The notes: generated by a model from the letters alone, not told the origin. A stretch of DNA of 64,000 nt from Bacteroidota bacterium (GCA_021796215.1 JAJYOK010000001.1:62001-126000), one strand, 5' to 3'. Shown: positions 46,616 through 56,745, numbered from the stretch's first letter. A program made the numbers and translations.

Positions 46616-48061
46616 ATGAAACGCTTGATTCCGTTGGGGATTCTCGCTATTGCGGTATCATTTATTGTAACGACAGGATTTCAATGTTCGTCGGCAGAGT
46701 TGACGAGTGCAAAGTTGTATATGCAGCGTAAAGATTATCAGAAAGCTGCCGAACAATTAGAAAAAGAAATAACAAAAAATCCAAAGAGCGAAGAAGGATA
46801 TTTTCTTCTCGGCGAAGTGCGTGAAGAAATGAAAGATTACAAAGCGATGAAAGACGCTTTTGATAAAGCGCTTGCAATTGCTCCGACGCACGAAAAAGAA
46901 ATTCACGCTTACGAGCTTTCCACGTGGGGTCATCTTTTCAACCAAGGCGTTGACGCAATAAACAACTCGACAGATTCGATCGGATACGACAAAGCAATAA
47001 ATTTATTCTCAACGGCAATTTACGTCATGCCTGAAAGCACCTTCACATATCGAAATCTCGGTTTAGCATATTATCGAGCCAATAAGATGGATGATGCAAT
47101 CGCAAATCTTACGATGGCATTCAATAAAGCACACGACGCCTTTGCATGCCGATTGATGGGAAGGATTTATATTGACAGCGCGGGAGTCCTCAAATCGCGC
47201 TTTATAGATACAAACCGTGACATCTTTACTGCGATGAAAAATCTTTCTTCGATCCATGAAAAGATGCAAGCAGCAGACGTAAAATACCTTCTTGGAGAGC
47301 CGTCCTCTGTGAGCAAGGTTGGTTCTCAAAAGAAGAAAGGCAAGACGGAAGGAAAGGAAGAGTGGACGTACACTCAATACCATCTTAGGTTGACAGTAGA
47401 AGGAGGTAATGTCGTTGCTGTGAATTACAGTACGCCTTATGCGCCAACGATTGATTCGACAGACTACCGGGGTGCAGTTGCTCTTTATGATAAAGCGATA
47501 GACATATTGAAACAAGGCAGCCACCTTTTTCCGGAAGATGCTGAGATTTCCGAGAACCTTATGAATTCGTACATCGGAGCGGAACGAAACGATGAAGCCC
47601 GCCAATTGCTTCTCGCCCGCGTCAAAAAATATCCGGACAGCAAGTTTGATCATTACAATCTCGGAGTTTTTCTTCTCAAAGATTCAAATTATGTTGATGC
47701 GATCGAACAGTTTAAGGAAACGCTCCGGCTGGATTCAACGGAAGCGGTATCAGCCGATTCTTCCATAGCAGCGCGTCACGATACGACAATCGTTGCCAAC
47801 GCTTTATACAATCTTGCCGCTTCTTATGTAAACTGGGGTGTTGCGGAACAAGAGAAAGCAAAAGAGGCTGGGAAAGAAGATGCCAGTTTCAAAGAGAAAT
47901 TTAAGCTTGCCCTTCCGTATTTGGAGGAAGTAGTGAAGAAAAAAGGAGGAGATGTGCAAATGTGGGAGCTTCTCGGGCAGGTGTATGCAAATTTAAATCA
48001 GCAGGATAAAGCAATTGAAGCCTACAAAAAGGCGGATGAAATTCGCCAAGGCAAGAACTAA
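46616..48061 (+). CDS. TPR-repeat lipoprotein
   Basis: This encodes 481 residues. The N-terminal signal ends GFQCSS, with Cys24 as a likely lipid-acceptor (Gln at -1 is unusual). Several tetratricopeptide repeats follow: DYQKAAEQLEKEI, SEEGYFLLGEVREEMKDYKA, TYRNLGLAYYRANKMDDAIAN, HYNLGVFLLKDSNYVDAIEQ and LLGQVYANLNQQDKAIEAY. Between them, at about residues 208-280, is an inserted segment with a conserved-looking KYLLGEPSSVSKVG. TPR lipoproteins scaffold envelope complexes. AAAGGA precedes the ATG, and DUF3467 follows closely. Confidence 0.82.
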   Translation: MKRLIPLGILAIAVSFIVTTGFQCSSAELTSAKLYMQRKDYQKAAEQLEKEITKNPKSEEGYFLLGEVREEMKDYKAMKDAFDKALAIAPTHEKEIHAYELSTWGHLFNQGVDAINNSTDSIGYDKAINLFSTAIYVMPESTFTYRNLGLAYYRANKMDDAIANLTMAFNKAHDAFACRLMGRIYIDSAGVLKSRFIDTNRDIFTAMKNLSSIHEKMQAADVKYLLGEPSSVSKVGSQKKKGKTEGKEEWTYTQYHLRLTVEGGNVVAVNYSTPYAPTIDSTDYRGAVALYDKAIDILKQGSHLFPEDAEISENLMNSYIGAERNDEARQLLLARVKKYPDSKFDHYNLGVFLLKDSNYVDAIEQFKETLRLDSTEAVSADSSIAARHDTTIVANALYNLAASYVNWGVAEQEKAKEAGKEDASFKEKFKLALPYLEEVVKKKGGDVQMWELLGQVYANLNQQDKAIEAYKKADEIRQGKN

Positions 48062-48071
48062 AGGAGTTTTC

Positions 48072-48404
48072 ATGTCCACTCAACAGCCGCCTCAGGGCCA
48101 GCAAATTAATGTTGAACTTAACGAAAAAGAAGCAGAAGGCATTTATTCTAATCTTGCCATCATTACGCATTCACCGGCAGAATTTGTGATTGATTTTACG
48201 CGCATTCTTCCCGGTGTGCCGAAAGCAAAGGTCTTTGCCCGCATCGTGATGACACCCCAGCATGCCAAACTTCTTCTTAATGCGTTGAAAGATAATATTG
48301 AAAAGTACGAAAGCAAATTCGGTGAGGTTAAAATAGCCGGCGATACCCCGCCGACTTCAAATTTCGGCTTTCAAATCCCTACCAAAGAAGAAAAGATTCA
48401 TTGA
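48072..48404 (+). CDS. DUF3467 domain protein
   Basis: The ATG at 48072 has an AAAGGAG ribosome binding site 8 bases ahead and gives 110 residues; the frame is open further upstream to 48015. The opening QINVELNEKEAEGIYSNLAIITHSPAEFVIDF and ARIVMTPQHAKLLLNALKDNI are the DUF3467 core, a small conserved bacterial protein of unknown function. It follows the TPR gene by 10 bases. Bases 48405-48690 downstream hold no gene that I can recognise. Confidence 0.85.
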   Translation: MSTQQPPQGQQINVELNEKEAEGIYSNLAIITHSPAEFVIDFTRILPGVPKAKVFARIVMTPQHAKLLLNALKDNIEKYESKFGEVKIAGDTPPTSNFGFQIPTKEEKIH

Positions 48405-48690
48405 CCGCCGAGCCAAAAATACGACGTTTGTGTGATTGATATTGATGTGCGACTAAGGTATGTTGTGGTTGGTAACGGTGAAGAAAGACTTTTCGCTTTT
48501 TATAGAAATCATTGTGAAATTCATCTACATGGTGTTCGTTGATCTTCACGAGTGTTATTCTTTGTGCAGGTTATTGGATGCAACGTGACACGTATCAAAG
48601 TGAATAAAAACGAAGAACACTAACTTTCCGGTATTCTCGTTGGAACTGGATACAACTTACCCAATTTTTAATTTTTTCCGGAGTACTCTA

Positions 48691-50961
48691 ATGTCACCAT
48701 CGCTTAGTCGAGGGACGAGATTCAAATTGAAAATCCCTTTGGGGAAGGGAATTTTCTATTTCCTTCTTGTAAGTCTGCTTCCGCTCTCCTACCAATGCGT
48801 TAAAGCTCCGCTCGAGCCTGTTGCACCAACATGGACGACGCAGCTTACCATTCCTCTGTTTGACCGGTCATGGACCTTTGCCGATATGATCAAGAAGGAT
48901 CCGAAATTTGACACGACTTCTGGTATCGGTGTAATCTATCGGCCATCATCAGTCAAAAATAATCCGACGGGAATAGATATTCCGCCGTTGAGTCCTGCTC
49001 AAGGTCAAGTGTCAAATAAATTGGGGGTTGTTCCTTTGAATATTCCTGCACTTAATGGATTTCAGGCGACGTTCAAAGATATGTTCGGAGTTGACCCGCC
49101 GACAATCAACGGCAATCCGGTGCCGTATCCGGGAAACGATACAACGGTGACTCCGGCGCCGATAGATATTGGCAATCCTTCAGCTACGTATGACTGGATG
49201 ATTTTTGAAAATGGTACGATGACGTTGACTATCACAAACACATTTCAGTTTGGTGTCAGTTTTCCTTCCGGCATTAGGATCGTGAATGATTCAGACAACA
49301 CCGTCGTCGCAACGTTCAATTTTGCGGGCGTCATTTCTCCGAATACTTCTCAATCGGCTACATCCGATCTTGCGGGCGTCAGAATGGATGCAAAGATGCA
49401 TATGAGTTTCACGCTGCAGACCGATCAGATCAACGGCAAAACAATTCAATCAACCGATAAAATCCAAGCCGACATGTCTATTACTAATGCCGGATTGAGC
49501 TCTGCAAAAGTGCAATTGACCGGTGATTACCCGTTAATAAATGTGCAAGACTCTGTTCAGAAATTGGATGATTCCACCGGAGTGTTTCGTGCAGAATTCA
49601 GCGGCGGGAGCTTCGATATTAGAATTGTTAACGATATTGCGACGAGCATTGTGGTGAGTTTTGCTTTAGACGAATTTATTAACAAGGCAACGGGTGAGCA
49701 CTTCAAGTTAAATGATCAAGAAGGTCTCGGCACACCGAGCGATTCGGTGATTATAGGTCCGAAAACTACTTATGACATGCCGGTGTTAATGAAAGATTAC
49801 ATTCTTCAGTCACAACACATTGACACGCTCGGTGCAGAAATTGATACCTTGTCAACCAAAGTTATTCACTTCTCGCTCAGTATTAGAACATTGGTGCGCA
49901 CGAATGACAGGCGGGTGATTTCAAAGGACGATTCTGTCGTTGCTGCAATTATTCCTAATCAGGCAGATAACGGCGGAAAGTACACGCTTAGCTACGTTCG
50001 CGGAAAAGTAAAACCGACACCGGAGAAAATTCACTTTGATGTACCGGTGACGATTGGTGACATTGGAAATAAATTCACCTCTGACAGTATTACGTTTGAT
50101 TCCGTGACGATCACCATCAACATCTTGAGCACAGGCTTGTTTCCAACTGATGTGAACATGACAATTTACGCTCTGGATAATAATGGAGATGTCGGTGATT
50201 CGTTGGTAGTTCCGCCATCGCCGGGAAGAGATGTATTCAGAATTTTACCGGGGGATTCGGCGCACATTGTGTTTACAAAAGGGACGGGTGTCAGCCGCTT
50301 TCTTGGGAGCTTTTTCGGCAGGACAGGGCGGCTTCCGGACAAACTGAGGGTGGAAGGAAATGCTCTTATCGATCCTGTAGATGTGTATTTGGATTCGCTG
50401 AGTACCGGCACAGTTCAAGACGGCGACAGCATTTATACGTCGGTGGATTTTTCATTTCCTGCCCAGCTTGGTATCGTGAATGGTGTGCTGCGTGATACAA
50501 TTGCATTAGGAAAGCAAAATATTGATAAAAATACGTACTCGAAAGTGCAGAATGGAAATATCTATTTCAAAATTGAAAATGGTTTTCCGTTCAGACTTAA
50601 TGTAAATGCCGATATGTTTAAGGCGTTGGCGGCGGATTCTTCGCAAATTGATACAAACAGCCTGCTCATCACATTACCGCGCGGAGCTGATTCGGCAACG
50701 GGCCGCCTGGCAGACCCGCCGATTATTGTGGATAGCTCCACATACTTCTCTGGAGGAGGGCAGGCAATATCATATACCTATATCAATCTTGTTCCTGCAG
50801 ATGTTGAAAAGATTACATCAGCAGATTTTATGACAGTTCTGATTCGAATGAAAACTTCCGGGAACAATGGCGAACCTGTAGCATTCCAAACGGGCGATCT
50901 TCTTCATATGAAAATTTTCGCCAATGTTTCCTATAATGTTGATTTCAGCAACAAAAAATAA
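48691..50961 (+). CDS. Large secreted lipoprotein, beta-rich
   Basis: I choose the ATG at 48691 (CGGAG ribosome binding site); the frame is open from 48640. It encodes 756 residues. The N-terminus is unusually long (SPSLSRGTRFKLKIPLGKG) before the hydrophobic signal FYFLLVSLLPLSYQC, whose Cys is the likely acceptor; the KLKIPLG part is encoded by a family A repeat. The mature protein is Ser/Thr/Asp-rich with many beta segments and no recognised catalytic motif. It is followed by an outer-membrane barrel gene, so a cell-surface function is likely. Confidence 0.65.
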   Translation: MSPSLSRGTRFKLKIPLGKGIFYFLLVSLLPLSYQCVKAPLEPVAPTWTTQLTIPLFDRSWTFADMIKKDPKFDTTSGIGVIYRPSSVKNNPTGIDIPPLSPAQGQVSNKLGVVPLNIPALNGFQATFKDMFGVDPPTINGNPVPYPGNDTTVTPAPIDIGNPSATYDWMIFENGTMTLTITNTFQFGVSFPSGIRIVNDSDNTVVATFNFAGVISPNTSQSATSDLAGVRMDAKMHMSFTLQTDQINGKTIQSTDKIQADMSITNAGLSSAKVQLTGDYPLINVQDSVQKLDDSTGVFRAEFSGGSFDIRIVNDIATSIVVSFALDEFINKATGEHFKLNDQEGLGTPSDSVIIGPKTTYDMPVLMKDYILQSQHIDTLGAEIDTLSTKVIHFSLSIRTLVRTNDRRVISKDDSVVAAIIPNQADNGGKYTLSYVRGKVKPTPEKIHFDVPVTIGDIGNKFTSDSITFDSVTITINILSTGLFPTDVNMTIYALDNNGDVGDSLVVPPSPGRDVFRILPGDSAHIVFTKGTGVSRFLGSFFGRTGRLPDKLRVEGNALIDPVDVYLDSLSTGTVQDGDSIYTSVDFSFPAQLGIVNGVLRDTIALGKQNIDKNTYSKVQNGNIYFKIENGFPFRLNVNADMFKALAADSSQIDTNSLLITLPRGADSATGRLADPPIIVDSSTYFSGGGQAISYTYINLVPADVEKITSADFMTVLIRMKTSGNNGEPVAFQTGDLLHMKIFANVSYNVDFSNKK
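48727..48747 (+). repeat. Family A palindromic repeat in the large lipoprotein gene
   Basis: TTGAAAATCCCTTTGGGGAA matches the family core at 17 of 20 or more bases. It encodes LKIPLGK before the signal peptide, the same LKIP reading as the copy at 2378. Confidence 0.75.
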
Positions 50962-51007
50962 TGACCACATCCACCAACATCGTTCATCTATTTTTAGGAG
51001 AAGAACA

Positions 51008-52459
51008 ATGAACAAAGCGTTTCAACGAAAACATTTCATCGCAATGGCGATGAGCGTTGTAATTCTGGGTGTGGTTGTCATTAACACATCCATAGCAGGA
51101 AATGACCGCGTTTCAGGGAGAACCGTCGGCATGGCGCGAACGTTTGCCGCCTCGTCCCGCGGTCTTGATGCAATGGGACTTAACCCTGCAAATCTTGCTC
51201 TTGACGATCGCGGCAGTACCGTAACGTTACAAATTATGCCGCTCGGTTTGAAAGTGGGCAGTGATTTTATCAATTATGGAATCTATCAGGATTATTTCAC
51301 GGGTGTAGACAGCGTTCAGCCCGACGGCAGTACGATCCGTGTGGCAAAACAGTTGTCTGATGCGGATAAGCAATCAATCTTAGCTCTCTTTCCGGGCGGC
51401 ATTGCACACACACAACTGAATTTTGACATCAACGAGTTTGGATTAAGCATTCAGAGCAATGTTCTCGGCGGCATCGGATTTATGGTAAGTGACCGCATTG
51501 CAATGAATCTTGACCTTCCTGAAGGGTACCTGAAATTTCTCTTGAACGGTTTACCTGAACAAGGCGCAACATATTCGCTCGATAACACTGCCGTTACTGC
51601 CTCGTGGCTGCGAGAATACAACTTCACGTATGCGCGGGTGTTGCCGTTCAATTTTAAAATTTTCAGTGACATCAGCGTCGGTGTTGGAATAAAAATGGTT
51701 CAAGGCTTTGGATATTTTGGCACCGAACATTATACTGGTGTGCTCGAAAATATTGTCACCCCTAGTCAAACTGCCGGTGTACCTGATGACGTAAAGCTGC
51801 ATGCAGCAGTAGATTTTCGGCAACTGAGAGCAAGTTTTCCGCAAGACAGCATTACCAATTATCTTTTCAGTCCGCTTGGAAAAGGAACAGGTTTTGACTT
51901 TGGAGTTTCATCTTCAATGTTGTTTCCGGCGCTGCGTGTCGGTTTTAGTGTAACGGATATTGGCAGCATTGACTGGTCGAAAAACACGAAGGCAGTCGTC
52001 GGTAATGCGGACTTAACGATCAGCAATCCGCAGCAGCAGCAAGATTCTATTAAGAATGCGTTCAAAGGACAACAGTACGACACGTCAGGTTTCACAACAA
52101 AACTGCCGACAGCATTTCATGTCGGGGCGTCGTTACAGCTCGATGAAGCGCCGTTCATTACTTCATTTCCCGGAAAATTATTGATAGCGGCTGATCTGCA
52201 TTTTGGATTTAATAATGAACCGGGCAATACAACAACGCCGCGGTTTGCTTTAGGGCTGGAGTATCGCCCTGTCATGGCTTTTCCGATTCGGCTTGGAATG
52301 TCTGCGGGAGGCAGAGATCGGTTTGCGCTTGCAGGCGGATTTGGAATCAATACACCGATTTGGGATTTGGATTTAGCAACGGAGGGCTTGTCACTGTTGA
52401 CGAATCCGAACAGTTTCCGTTACGCGTCATTCACTTTAGGGATGAAATTCAGAATTTAA
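51008..52459 (+). CDS. Outer-membrane barrel protein, DUF5723/PorV-like
   Basis: The ATG at 51008 with TAGGAGAAG upstream gives 483 residues; the frame is open from 50924. A Sec signal (MAMSVVILGVVVINTSIAG) is followed by TVGMARTFAASSRGLDAMGLNPANLAL, a segment typical of FadL-like and PorV-like beta-barrels ('G-A-T---S-D--A---NPA-L'). The rest alternates beta strands and loops and ends with Phe-Arg-Ile (MKFRI). It follows the large lipoprotein by 46 bases. In related bacteria such barrels support surface transport or type IX secretion; here the partner and role are inference. Confidence 0.78.
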   Translation: MNKAFQRKHFIAMAMSVVILGVVVINTSIAGNDRVSGRTVGMARTFAASSRGLDAMGLNPANLALDDRGSTVTLQIMPLGLKVGSDFINYGIYQDYFTGVDSVQPDGSTIRVAKQLSDADKQSILALFPGGIAHTQLNFDINEFGLSIQSNVLGGIGFMVSDRIAMNLDLPEGYLKFLLNGLPEQGATYSLDNTAVTASWLREYNFTYARVLPFNFKIFSDISVGVGIKMVQGFGYFGTEHYTGVLENIVTPSQTAGVPDDVKLHAAVDFRQLRASFPQDSITNYLFSPLGKGTGFDFGVSSSMLFPALRVGFSVTDIGSIDWSKNTKAVVGNADLTISNPQQQQDSIKNAFKGQQYDTSGFTTKLPTAFHVGASLQLDEAPFITSFPGKLLIAADLHFGFNNEPGNTTTPRFALGLEYRPVMAFPIRLGMSAGGRDRFALAGGFGINTPIWDLDLATEGLSLLTNPNSFRYASFTLGMKFRI

Positions 52460-52479
52460 CCGGCGGGATTCTATAAATA

Positions 52480-52514
52480 AAAAGCCTTCACGTTATTCAG
52501 TGAAGGCTTTTTTG
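52480..52514. terminator. Bidirectional rho-independent terminator between the barrel gene and hslU
   Basis: AAAAGCCTTCAC (52480-52491) pairs with GTGAAGGCTTTT (52500-52511), followed by TTTTTTG on the plus strand. It closes the barrel-gene unit and may serve the convergent hslU unit. Confidence 0.88.
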
Positions 52515-52557
52515 TTTGGTGAATTGGGTAATTGCGGACTTCATGTCCGCGAGAAAT

Positions 52558-54003
52558 TTACAAAATATATTTGCTCAAATCACGGTTCTTTACGATCGTT
52601 TCGAGCTTTGTCTCAACCATTTCTTTCGAAACAGATACACGAGTTTGAGAAATGTTATCCGGCGCATCAAAGAGAACTTCATCGAGGAGCGAATTCATAA
52701 TTGTATGAAGTCTTCGCGCGCCGATATTTTCGACCTGTTCATTTACTTCGGCAGCGGTCCGCGCAATCGTGCGAATCGCGTCGTCTGAAAACTCTATGCT
52801 GATTCCGTCGGACTTGAGCAGAGCGATGTATAATTTAATAAGAGCATTTTGCGGGATCGTGAGAATCTTTACAAAATCATCTTCGCTTAAACTTTTCAGC
52901 TCAACGCGGATTGGAAAACGTCCTTGCAGTTCAGGAATAAGATCAGACGGTTTCGAAACGTGAAATGCGCCTGATGCAATAAAGAGGATGTAATCTGTTT
53001 TTACTGTGCCGTATTTTGTTGCGACAGAGGAGCCTTCGACAATCGGGAGAAGATCACGCTGAACACCTTCGCGTGAAACATCGGGCCCGCCAACTGCGCC
53101 GCGGGCGCCGGCAATTTTATCAATCTCATCGAGAAAAACAATGCCCGAATTTTCTACGCGTCGGATCGCTTCTTTAACAACGGCGTCCTGATCGATCATT
53201 TTTTGAGCTTCTTCCTGAGTCAAAAGCAGGAGAGCTTCCTCTACCGGCAGTTTGCGTTTTTTCATTTTCTTCGGCATGATGTTGCTAAGCATGTCCTGAA
53301 TATTCACGCCCATGTCTTCGAGATTCATCGGGCCAAACACCTGCATTGCAGGAAATTGATCGGTCGGCACATCAATTTCGATAATACGATTATTCAATTC
53401 ACCGGCGGCAATTTTTTCCCGAAATCGTTCCCGCGTTTTTTCATTGAGCTCCGCATCGTTTGTGTCGGCGGTGGTCGTCATCGAATCATTGACAGGCGTG
53501 CGGCGAACCGGCGGAATGAGAATATCGAGGACGCGCTCAAGTGCGTGATTGCGCGCTTTCTCCTGAACTTCAGCGGTCTTTTCATTTCGCACCATAACAA
53601 CGGCAGTTTCCATAAGATCGCGAATCATAGACTCGACATCGCGTCCCACATAACCGACTTCGGTGAACTTTGATGCTTCAACTTTGATAAACGGAGCGTT
53701 GGATAATTTTGCGAGACGTCGTGCAATTTCCGTTTTTCCAACACCAGTCGGTCCGATAAGAATGATATTATTTGGCATAATTTCTTCGCGAAGCTGGCCT
53801 AGAACTTGCTGACGGCGCCAGCGGTTCCGCAGAGCGATAGCGACAGCTTTTTTTGCCTCATGCTGTCCGATAATATATTTATCAAGCTCTTTGACGATTT
53901 CCCGCGGCGTTAATTCTCTTACGCCATCATGTGCTTGGCGGACAGGGCGGGACTCTTTTGTGCTGTGTTCTGTTTTGCGTTCGAGTGATTCTGATTTTGT
54001 CAT
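52558..54003 (-). CDS. hslU: ATP-dependent protease ATPase subunit HslU (ClpY)
   Basis: This encodes 481 residues, longer than usual by about 30 at the N-terminus; typical HslU starts at the [16 protein letters not shown] block, here at residues 32-47. Within the extension, [12 protein letters not shown] (residues 19-30) is encoded by a family B repeat. AAA+ motifs: Walker [10 protein letters not shown] (84-92) and Walker [13 protein letters not shown]. The C-terminal YIL tail docks into HslV. It is separated from hslV by one base. It unfolds substrates for the HslV peptidase. Confidence 0.96.
   Translation of the reverse strand: MTKSESLERKTEHSTKESRPVRQAHDGVRELTPREIVKELDKYIIGQHEAKKAVAIALRNRWRRQQVLGQLREEIMPNNIILIGPTGVGKTEIARRLAKLSNAPFIKVEASKFTEVGYVGRDVESMIRDLMETAVVMVRNEKTAEVQEKARNHALERVLDILIPPVRRTPVNDSMTTTADTNDAELNEKTRERFREKIAAGELNNRIIEIDVPTDQFPAMQVFGPMNLEDMGVNIQDMLSNIMPKKMKKRKLPVEEALLLLTQEEAQKMIDQDAVVKEAIRRVENSGIVFLDEIDKIAGARGAVGGPDVSREGVQRDLLPIVEGSSVATKYGTVKTDYILFIASGAFHVSKPSDLIPELQGRFPIRVELKSLSEDDFVKILTIPQNALIKLYIALLKSDGISIEFSDDAIRTIARTAAEVNEQVENIGARRLHTIMNSLLDEVLFDAPDNISQTRVSVSKEMVETKLETIVKNRDLSKYIL
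53921..53951. repeat. Family B palindromic repeat in the 5' end of hslU
   Basis: On the minus strand the element reads GTCCGCCAAGCACATGATGG, with GCCA and TGGC arms. In frame it encodes VRQAHDGV; the RQAH peptide recurs in many bacterial proteins as a repeat-encoded insertion. Confidence 0.6.
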
Positions 54004-54004
54004 A

Positions 54005-54541
54005 TTATGGTAATTCTTCTATTGTGATTTGCTTGTTTGTGTAAATACAAATATCTCCAGCAACGTTCAACGACTCGTTCACGATTTCTTTTGCCGGCAG
54101 TTTTGTGAATTTCAAAAGCATGCGAGCCGCGGCAAGGGCATAACTGCCGCCGGAACCGATGGCAATAATTCCGTCATCGGGAGCGATAACGTCACCCGTC
54201 CCTGAAATAACAAAGGCGTGTTCTTTGCTGATTGCGCCTAACATCGCTTCGAGGCGCCGCAGATATTTGTCGGTGCGCCAGTCTTTTGCCAGCTCGACAG
54301 CCGCCCGCTCTACATTGCCGCGGTACTGCTGAAGCTTTTCTTCGAATCGCTCCATTAAAGTAAATGCATCGGCTGAAGCGCCAGCGAAACCGACAAGCAC
54401 TGCGTTGTTGTACAACGCGCGGACTTTTTTGGAATTTTGTTTCATCACAACATTGCCGAGCGTGACTTGCCCGTCACTTCCCATTGCCACCTTGCCGTCG
54501 CGGACAAGTCCGATGATCGTCGTTGAGCGAATTTGTTCCAT
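54005..54541 (-). CDS. hslV: ATP-dependent protease subunit HslV (ClpQ)
   Basis: This encodes 178 residues. It is the N-terminal-nucleophile threonine peptidase of the HslUV protease. Catalysis would use the Thr7 of [11 protein letters not shown] after removal of the propeptide; the motif [17 protein letters not shown] and [17 protein letters not shown] are standard. It is the first gene of the hslVU pair. Confidence 0.96.
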   Translation of the reverse strand: MEQIRSTTIIGLVRDGKVAMGSDGQVTLGNVVMKQNSKKVRALYNNAVLVGFAGASADAFTLMERFEEKLQQYRGNVERAAVELAKDWRTDKYLRRLEAMLGAISKEHAFVISGTGDVIAPDDGIIAIGSGGSYALAAARMLLKFTKLPAKEIVNESLNVAGDICIYTNKQITIEELP

Positions 54542-54572
54542 GGAATGCCTTTAGAAAATTGTTTCGATGGCA

Positions 54573-54605
54573 AGACGGTCTCCACTTTAAAAGTGGAGAC
54601 CGTCT
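54573..54605. terminator. Strong hairpin between rpoN and hslV
   Basis: AGACGGTCTCCACTT (54573-54587) and AAGTGGAGACCGTCT (54591-54605) form a perfect 15-bp stem with a 3-base loop. Neither side has a T-run, so it may be a structured intergenic repeat rather than a classical terminator. Confidence 0.55.
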
Positions 54606-54615
54606 CATTTTATGA

Positions 54616-56067
54616 TTAAATTTTTCTCCGCAGCCGCGCTACCGGAACCATCATTGATTCCCGGTATTTCGCGACCGTGCGCCTGGCAATGTTAAAGCCC
54701 TGCCCGTTCAAGATTTCTGCGATGCGGTCGTCGCTCAGCGGTTTATGCGGGTCTTCGGCTTCAACAATTTCTTTAATTCTCTGCTTCACTTCTTTGTTCG
54801 ATACATCTTCACCGCCCTGAGTGCTGATTCCTTCGCTGAAAAAATAGCGAAGCTCGTACACGCCGTAATCGGTTTGAACATATTTTCCGTTGACGACGCG
54901 GCTGATTGTCGAAATGTCCATTCTGATCACTTCGGCGATATCTTTGTAAATCATCGGCTTTAAGCCTTCACCAGTTTCAAAAAACTGCCGTTGCTTTTCA
55001 ACAATGGCGCGCATCACTTTCATCATCGTTTCTCGGCGCTGATGAATGGATGCGATGAACCATTTTGCCGCTTCGAATTTCTGCCGCAGGAACTGCTTCG
55101 TCTCCGGATTGACGCCGGCAACTTTTCTGCGCGACATCATTTCACGGTAGCGTTTATTGATGCGCAGCGGGGGAACGTGCCTGTCGTTCAACTGAATGAT
55201 GAAATCGCCCTCTTCTTCTGTGACAATGAAATCCACTGTGACATAATTTTCCTGAGTGGTAATTTCTCCTTCGCCGGGTTTAGGATTAAGTTTCCCAATC
55301 GCTTCCAAAGCTTGTTTAACTTCATCCATCGAAACGTTAAGCTGTTTCGCTAATTGTTCATAATGCTTTTTTGTGAAATCGTCAAAATATTTTTCAAGAA
55401 TGTTGTGCGCAATCTGTTTAATGTGCGGATCACATTCCAGCACCTCAAGCTGGACAAGCAGGCATTCCTGCAAGGTTCGTGCGCCGATGCCGACGGGGTC
55501 AAGCCGCTGAACACGCCGCAAAACTTCCTCAGCTTGCCCGACGGTTAATTGCATTTTATGCGTCAGGTTGATGTCTTGAACGATGAGGTCTAATTCTCTT
55601 CGCAAATAGCCGTCTTCATCAATGTTGCCGATAATTTCTTCTGCAACAAGCATCCCTGTTTCTGTAAGGTCGGCGAGAAGAAGCTGGTCGAGAAGTTTTT
55701 GTGCAAGCGCTTCGGTTGCGGCGATCGGCATTTCGTCGCGTTCTTCTTCATCTCGCCGCTCGCCTTTGTACGAAAACGACGATTCGTCGTTCAAAAAATC
55801 TTCAAACGAAAACTCATCGTTTTTTTTCTCTTCCGTTTTTACTTCTTCAGCCGTTCCGTCTGTAGGCGCTTCTGTTTCGCTATCCTCCGCCGCAAGTTCC
55901 GTTTCCTCCTCAACTTCTTCGCTTTCTTCAAGCAGCGGGTTTTGTTCAAGCTCGGTCTTGATGCGTTGTTCCAGCGCGAGCGTCGGAAGCTGCAGAAGCT
56001 TAAGATATTGGATTTGTTGCGGGGTAAGTTTCTGGAGTAACCGTTGTTGTTGTGAAATATGAATCAT
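54616..56067 (-). CDS. rpoN: RNA polymerase sigma-54 factor
   Basis: This encodes 483 residues. Region I opens QQRLLQKLTPQQIQYLKLLQLPTLALEQRI, the Gln/Leu-rich activator-response segment. Region II is an acidic stretch of Glu (about 50-90). The core-binding region leads into the HTH RMDISTISRVVNGKYVQT and the RpoN box ARRTVAKYRE near the C-terminus. It directs transcription from -24/-12 promoters with enhancer-binding ATPases, none of which are in the window. Confidence 0.96.
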   Translation of the reverse strand: MIHISQQQRLLQKLTPQQIQYLKLLQLPTLALEQRIKTELEQNPLLEESEEVEEETELAAEDSETEAPTDGTAEEVKTEEKKNDEFSFEDFLNDESSFSYKGERRDEEERDEMPIAATEALAQKLLDQLLLADLTETGMLVAEEIIGNIDEDGYLRRELDLIVQDINLTHKMQLTVGQAEEVLRRVQRLDPVGIGARTLQECLLVQLEVLECDPHIKQIAHNILEKYFDDFTKKHYEQLAKQLNVSMDEVKQALEAIGKLNPKPGEGEITTQENYVTVDFIVTEEEGDFIIQLNDRHVPPLRINKRYREMMSRRKVAGVNPETKQFLRQKFEAAKWFIASIHQRRETMMKVMRAIVEKQRQFFETGEGLKPMIYKDIAEVIRMDISTISRVVNGKYVQTDYGVYELRYFFSEGISTQGGEDVSNKEVKQRIKEIVEAEDPHKPLSDDRIAEILNGQGFNIARRTVAKYRESMMVPVARLRRKI

Positions 56068-56091
56068 ACGTCCGACCGAATCAGCATCATC

Positions 56092-56664
56092 TCATTCGCC
56101 TTTGCCCTTGTCATGTTCAAGCTCTGCAGAAAGCTCTTCATAGGATTTTTCACTGTAGGTGCGTACAAGAGCATCTTTCAAAAATTTGTAGACCGGAATT
56201 TTTTCCCGTGTGCCGCGTTCCAGCGCCGGCGCGCATTCTCTGATATACTCGAAGAACAATTGCCGCGTGCCATTGTAACTCTGCCGGAACGGAAAGAGAT
56301 GGCACGAAAGCGGCTTTCGCCATTCGGTTTCGCCGTTGAAAAATGCTTTTTCGAAGGAGCATTTCGCGATGCCGTTTTCATAATAAACGAACACGCACGC
56401 TTGTTCGTTAACGCATTGCGTTGCAAAATTTCCGGTGTCGCCTTGAATCATTCCGTACTTCTTAATGACAGAAAGATGTTCTTTTGAAAGATACCGTTTC
56501 ACGACGGGGAATGCTTTATAGATTTCATCAACTTCATTGTCAGAAAGGGGCGCGCCGCGCGCACCTTTCATTGTGCAGCACGCGCCTTTGCATTGTGCAA
56601 GGTCGCACGCGAAGTTGATTTTGGCGTCGTTGCGTTCAACGGAAATTTTGTTGTTTGCTGACAT
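56092..56664 (-). CDS. DUF3109 family cysteine-rich protein
   Basis: This encodes 190 residues. Cys residues cluster as CDLAQCKGACC near residue 20, then CVNEQACVF and CSFEKA, with SCHLFPFR further on, like the zinc/iron-chelating YkgJ group and matching the DUF3109 pattern. A metal-binding or cluster-containing role is likely, but biochemical function is unknown. It precedes rpoN by 24 bases on the minus strand. Confidence 0.82.
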   Translation of the reverse strand: MSANNKISVERNDAKINFACDLAQCKGACCTMKGARGAPLSDNEVDEIYKAFPVVKRYLSKEHLSVIKKYGMIQGDTGNFATQCVNEQACVFVYYENGIAKCSFEKAFFNGETEWRKPLSCHLFPFRQSYNGTRQLFFEYIRECAPALERGTREKIPVYKFLKDALVRTYSEKSYEELSAELEHDKGKGE

Positions 56665-56670
56665 CGTGTG

Positions 56671-56694
56671 AGTCCCAACGGGATTTTCAATAAG
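56671..56694 (-). repeat. Family A palindromic repeat, intergenic (dprA to DUF3109)
   Basis: AGTCCCAACGGGATTTTCAA is the reverse form with an ACG centre. It lies just upstream of the DUF3109 start codon, the only clear intergenic copy of the family. Confidence 0.7.
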
Positions 56695-56745
56695 ATACGC
56701 AATTTTGGCTTAAGAGAAAAGGGAAGAGGAGAGAAGTGTGACGGC

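Noticed and set aside
54573..54605. Hairpin read as a CRISPR or attachment repeat
   Set aside because: It occurs once, with no spacers or flanking direct repeats; a terminator or isolated structured repeat is simpler.
56059..56487. Plus-strand ORF of 142 codons opposite DUF3109
   Set aside because: It is the reverse strand of a well-supported cysteine-rich protein and shows no family features.
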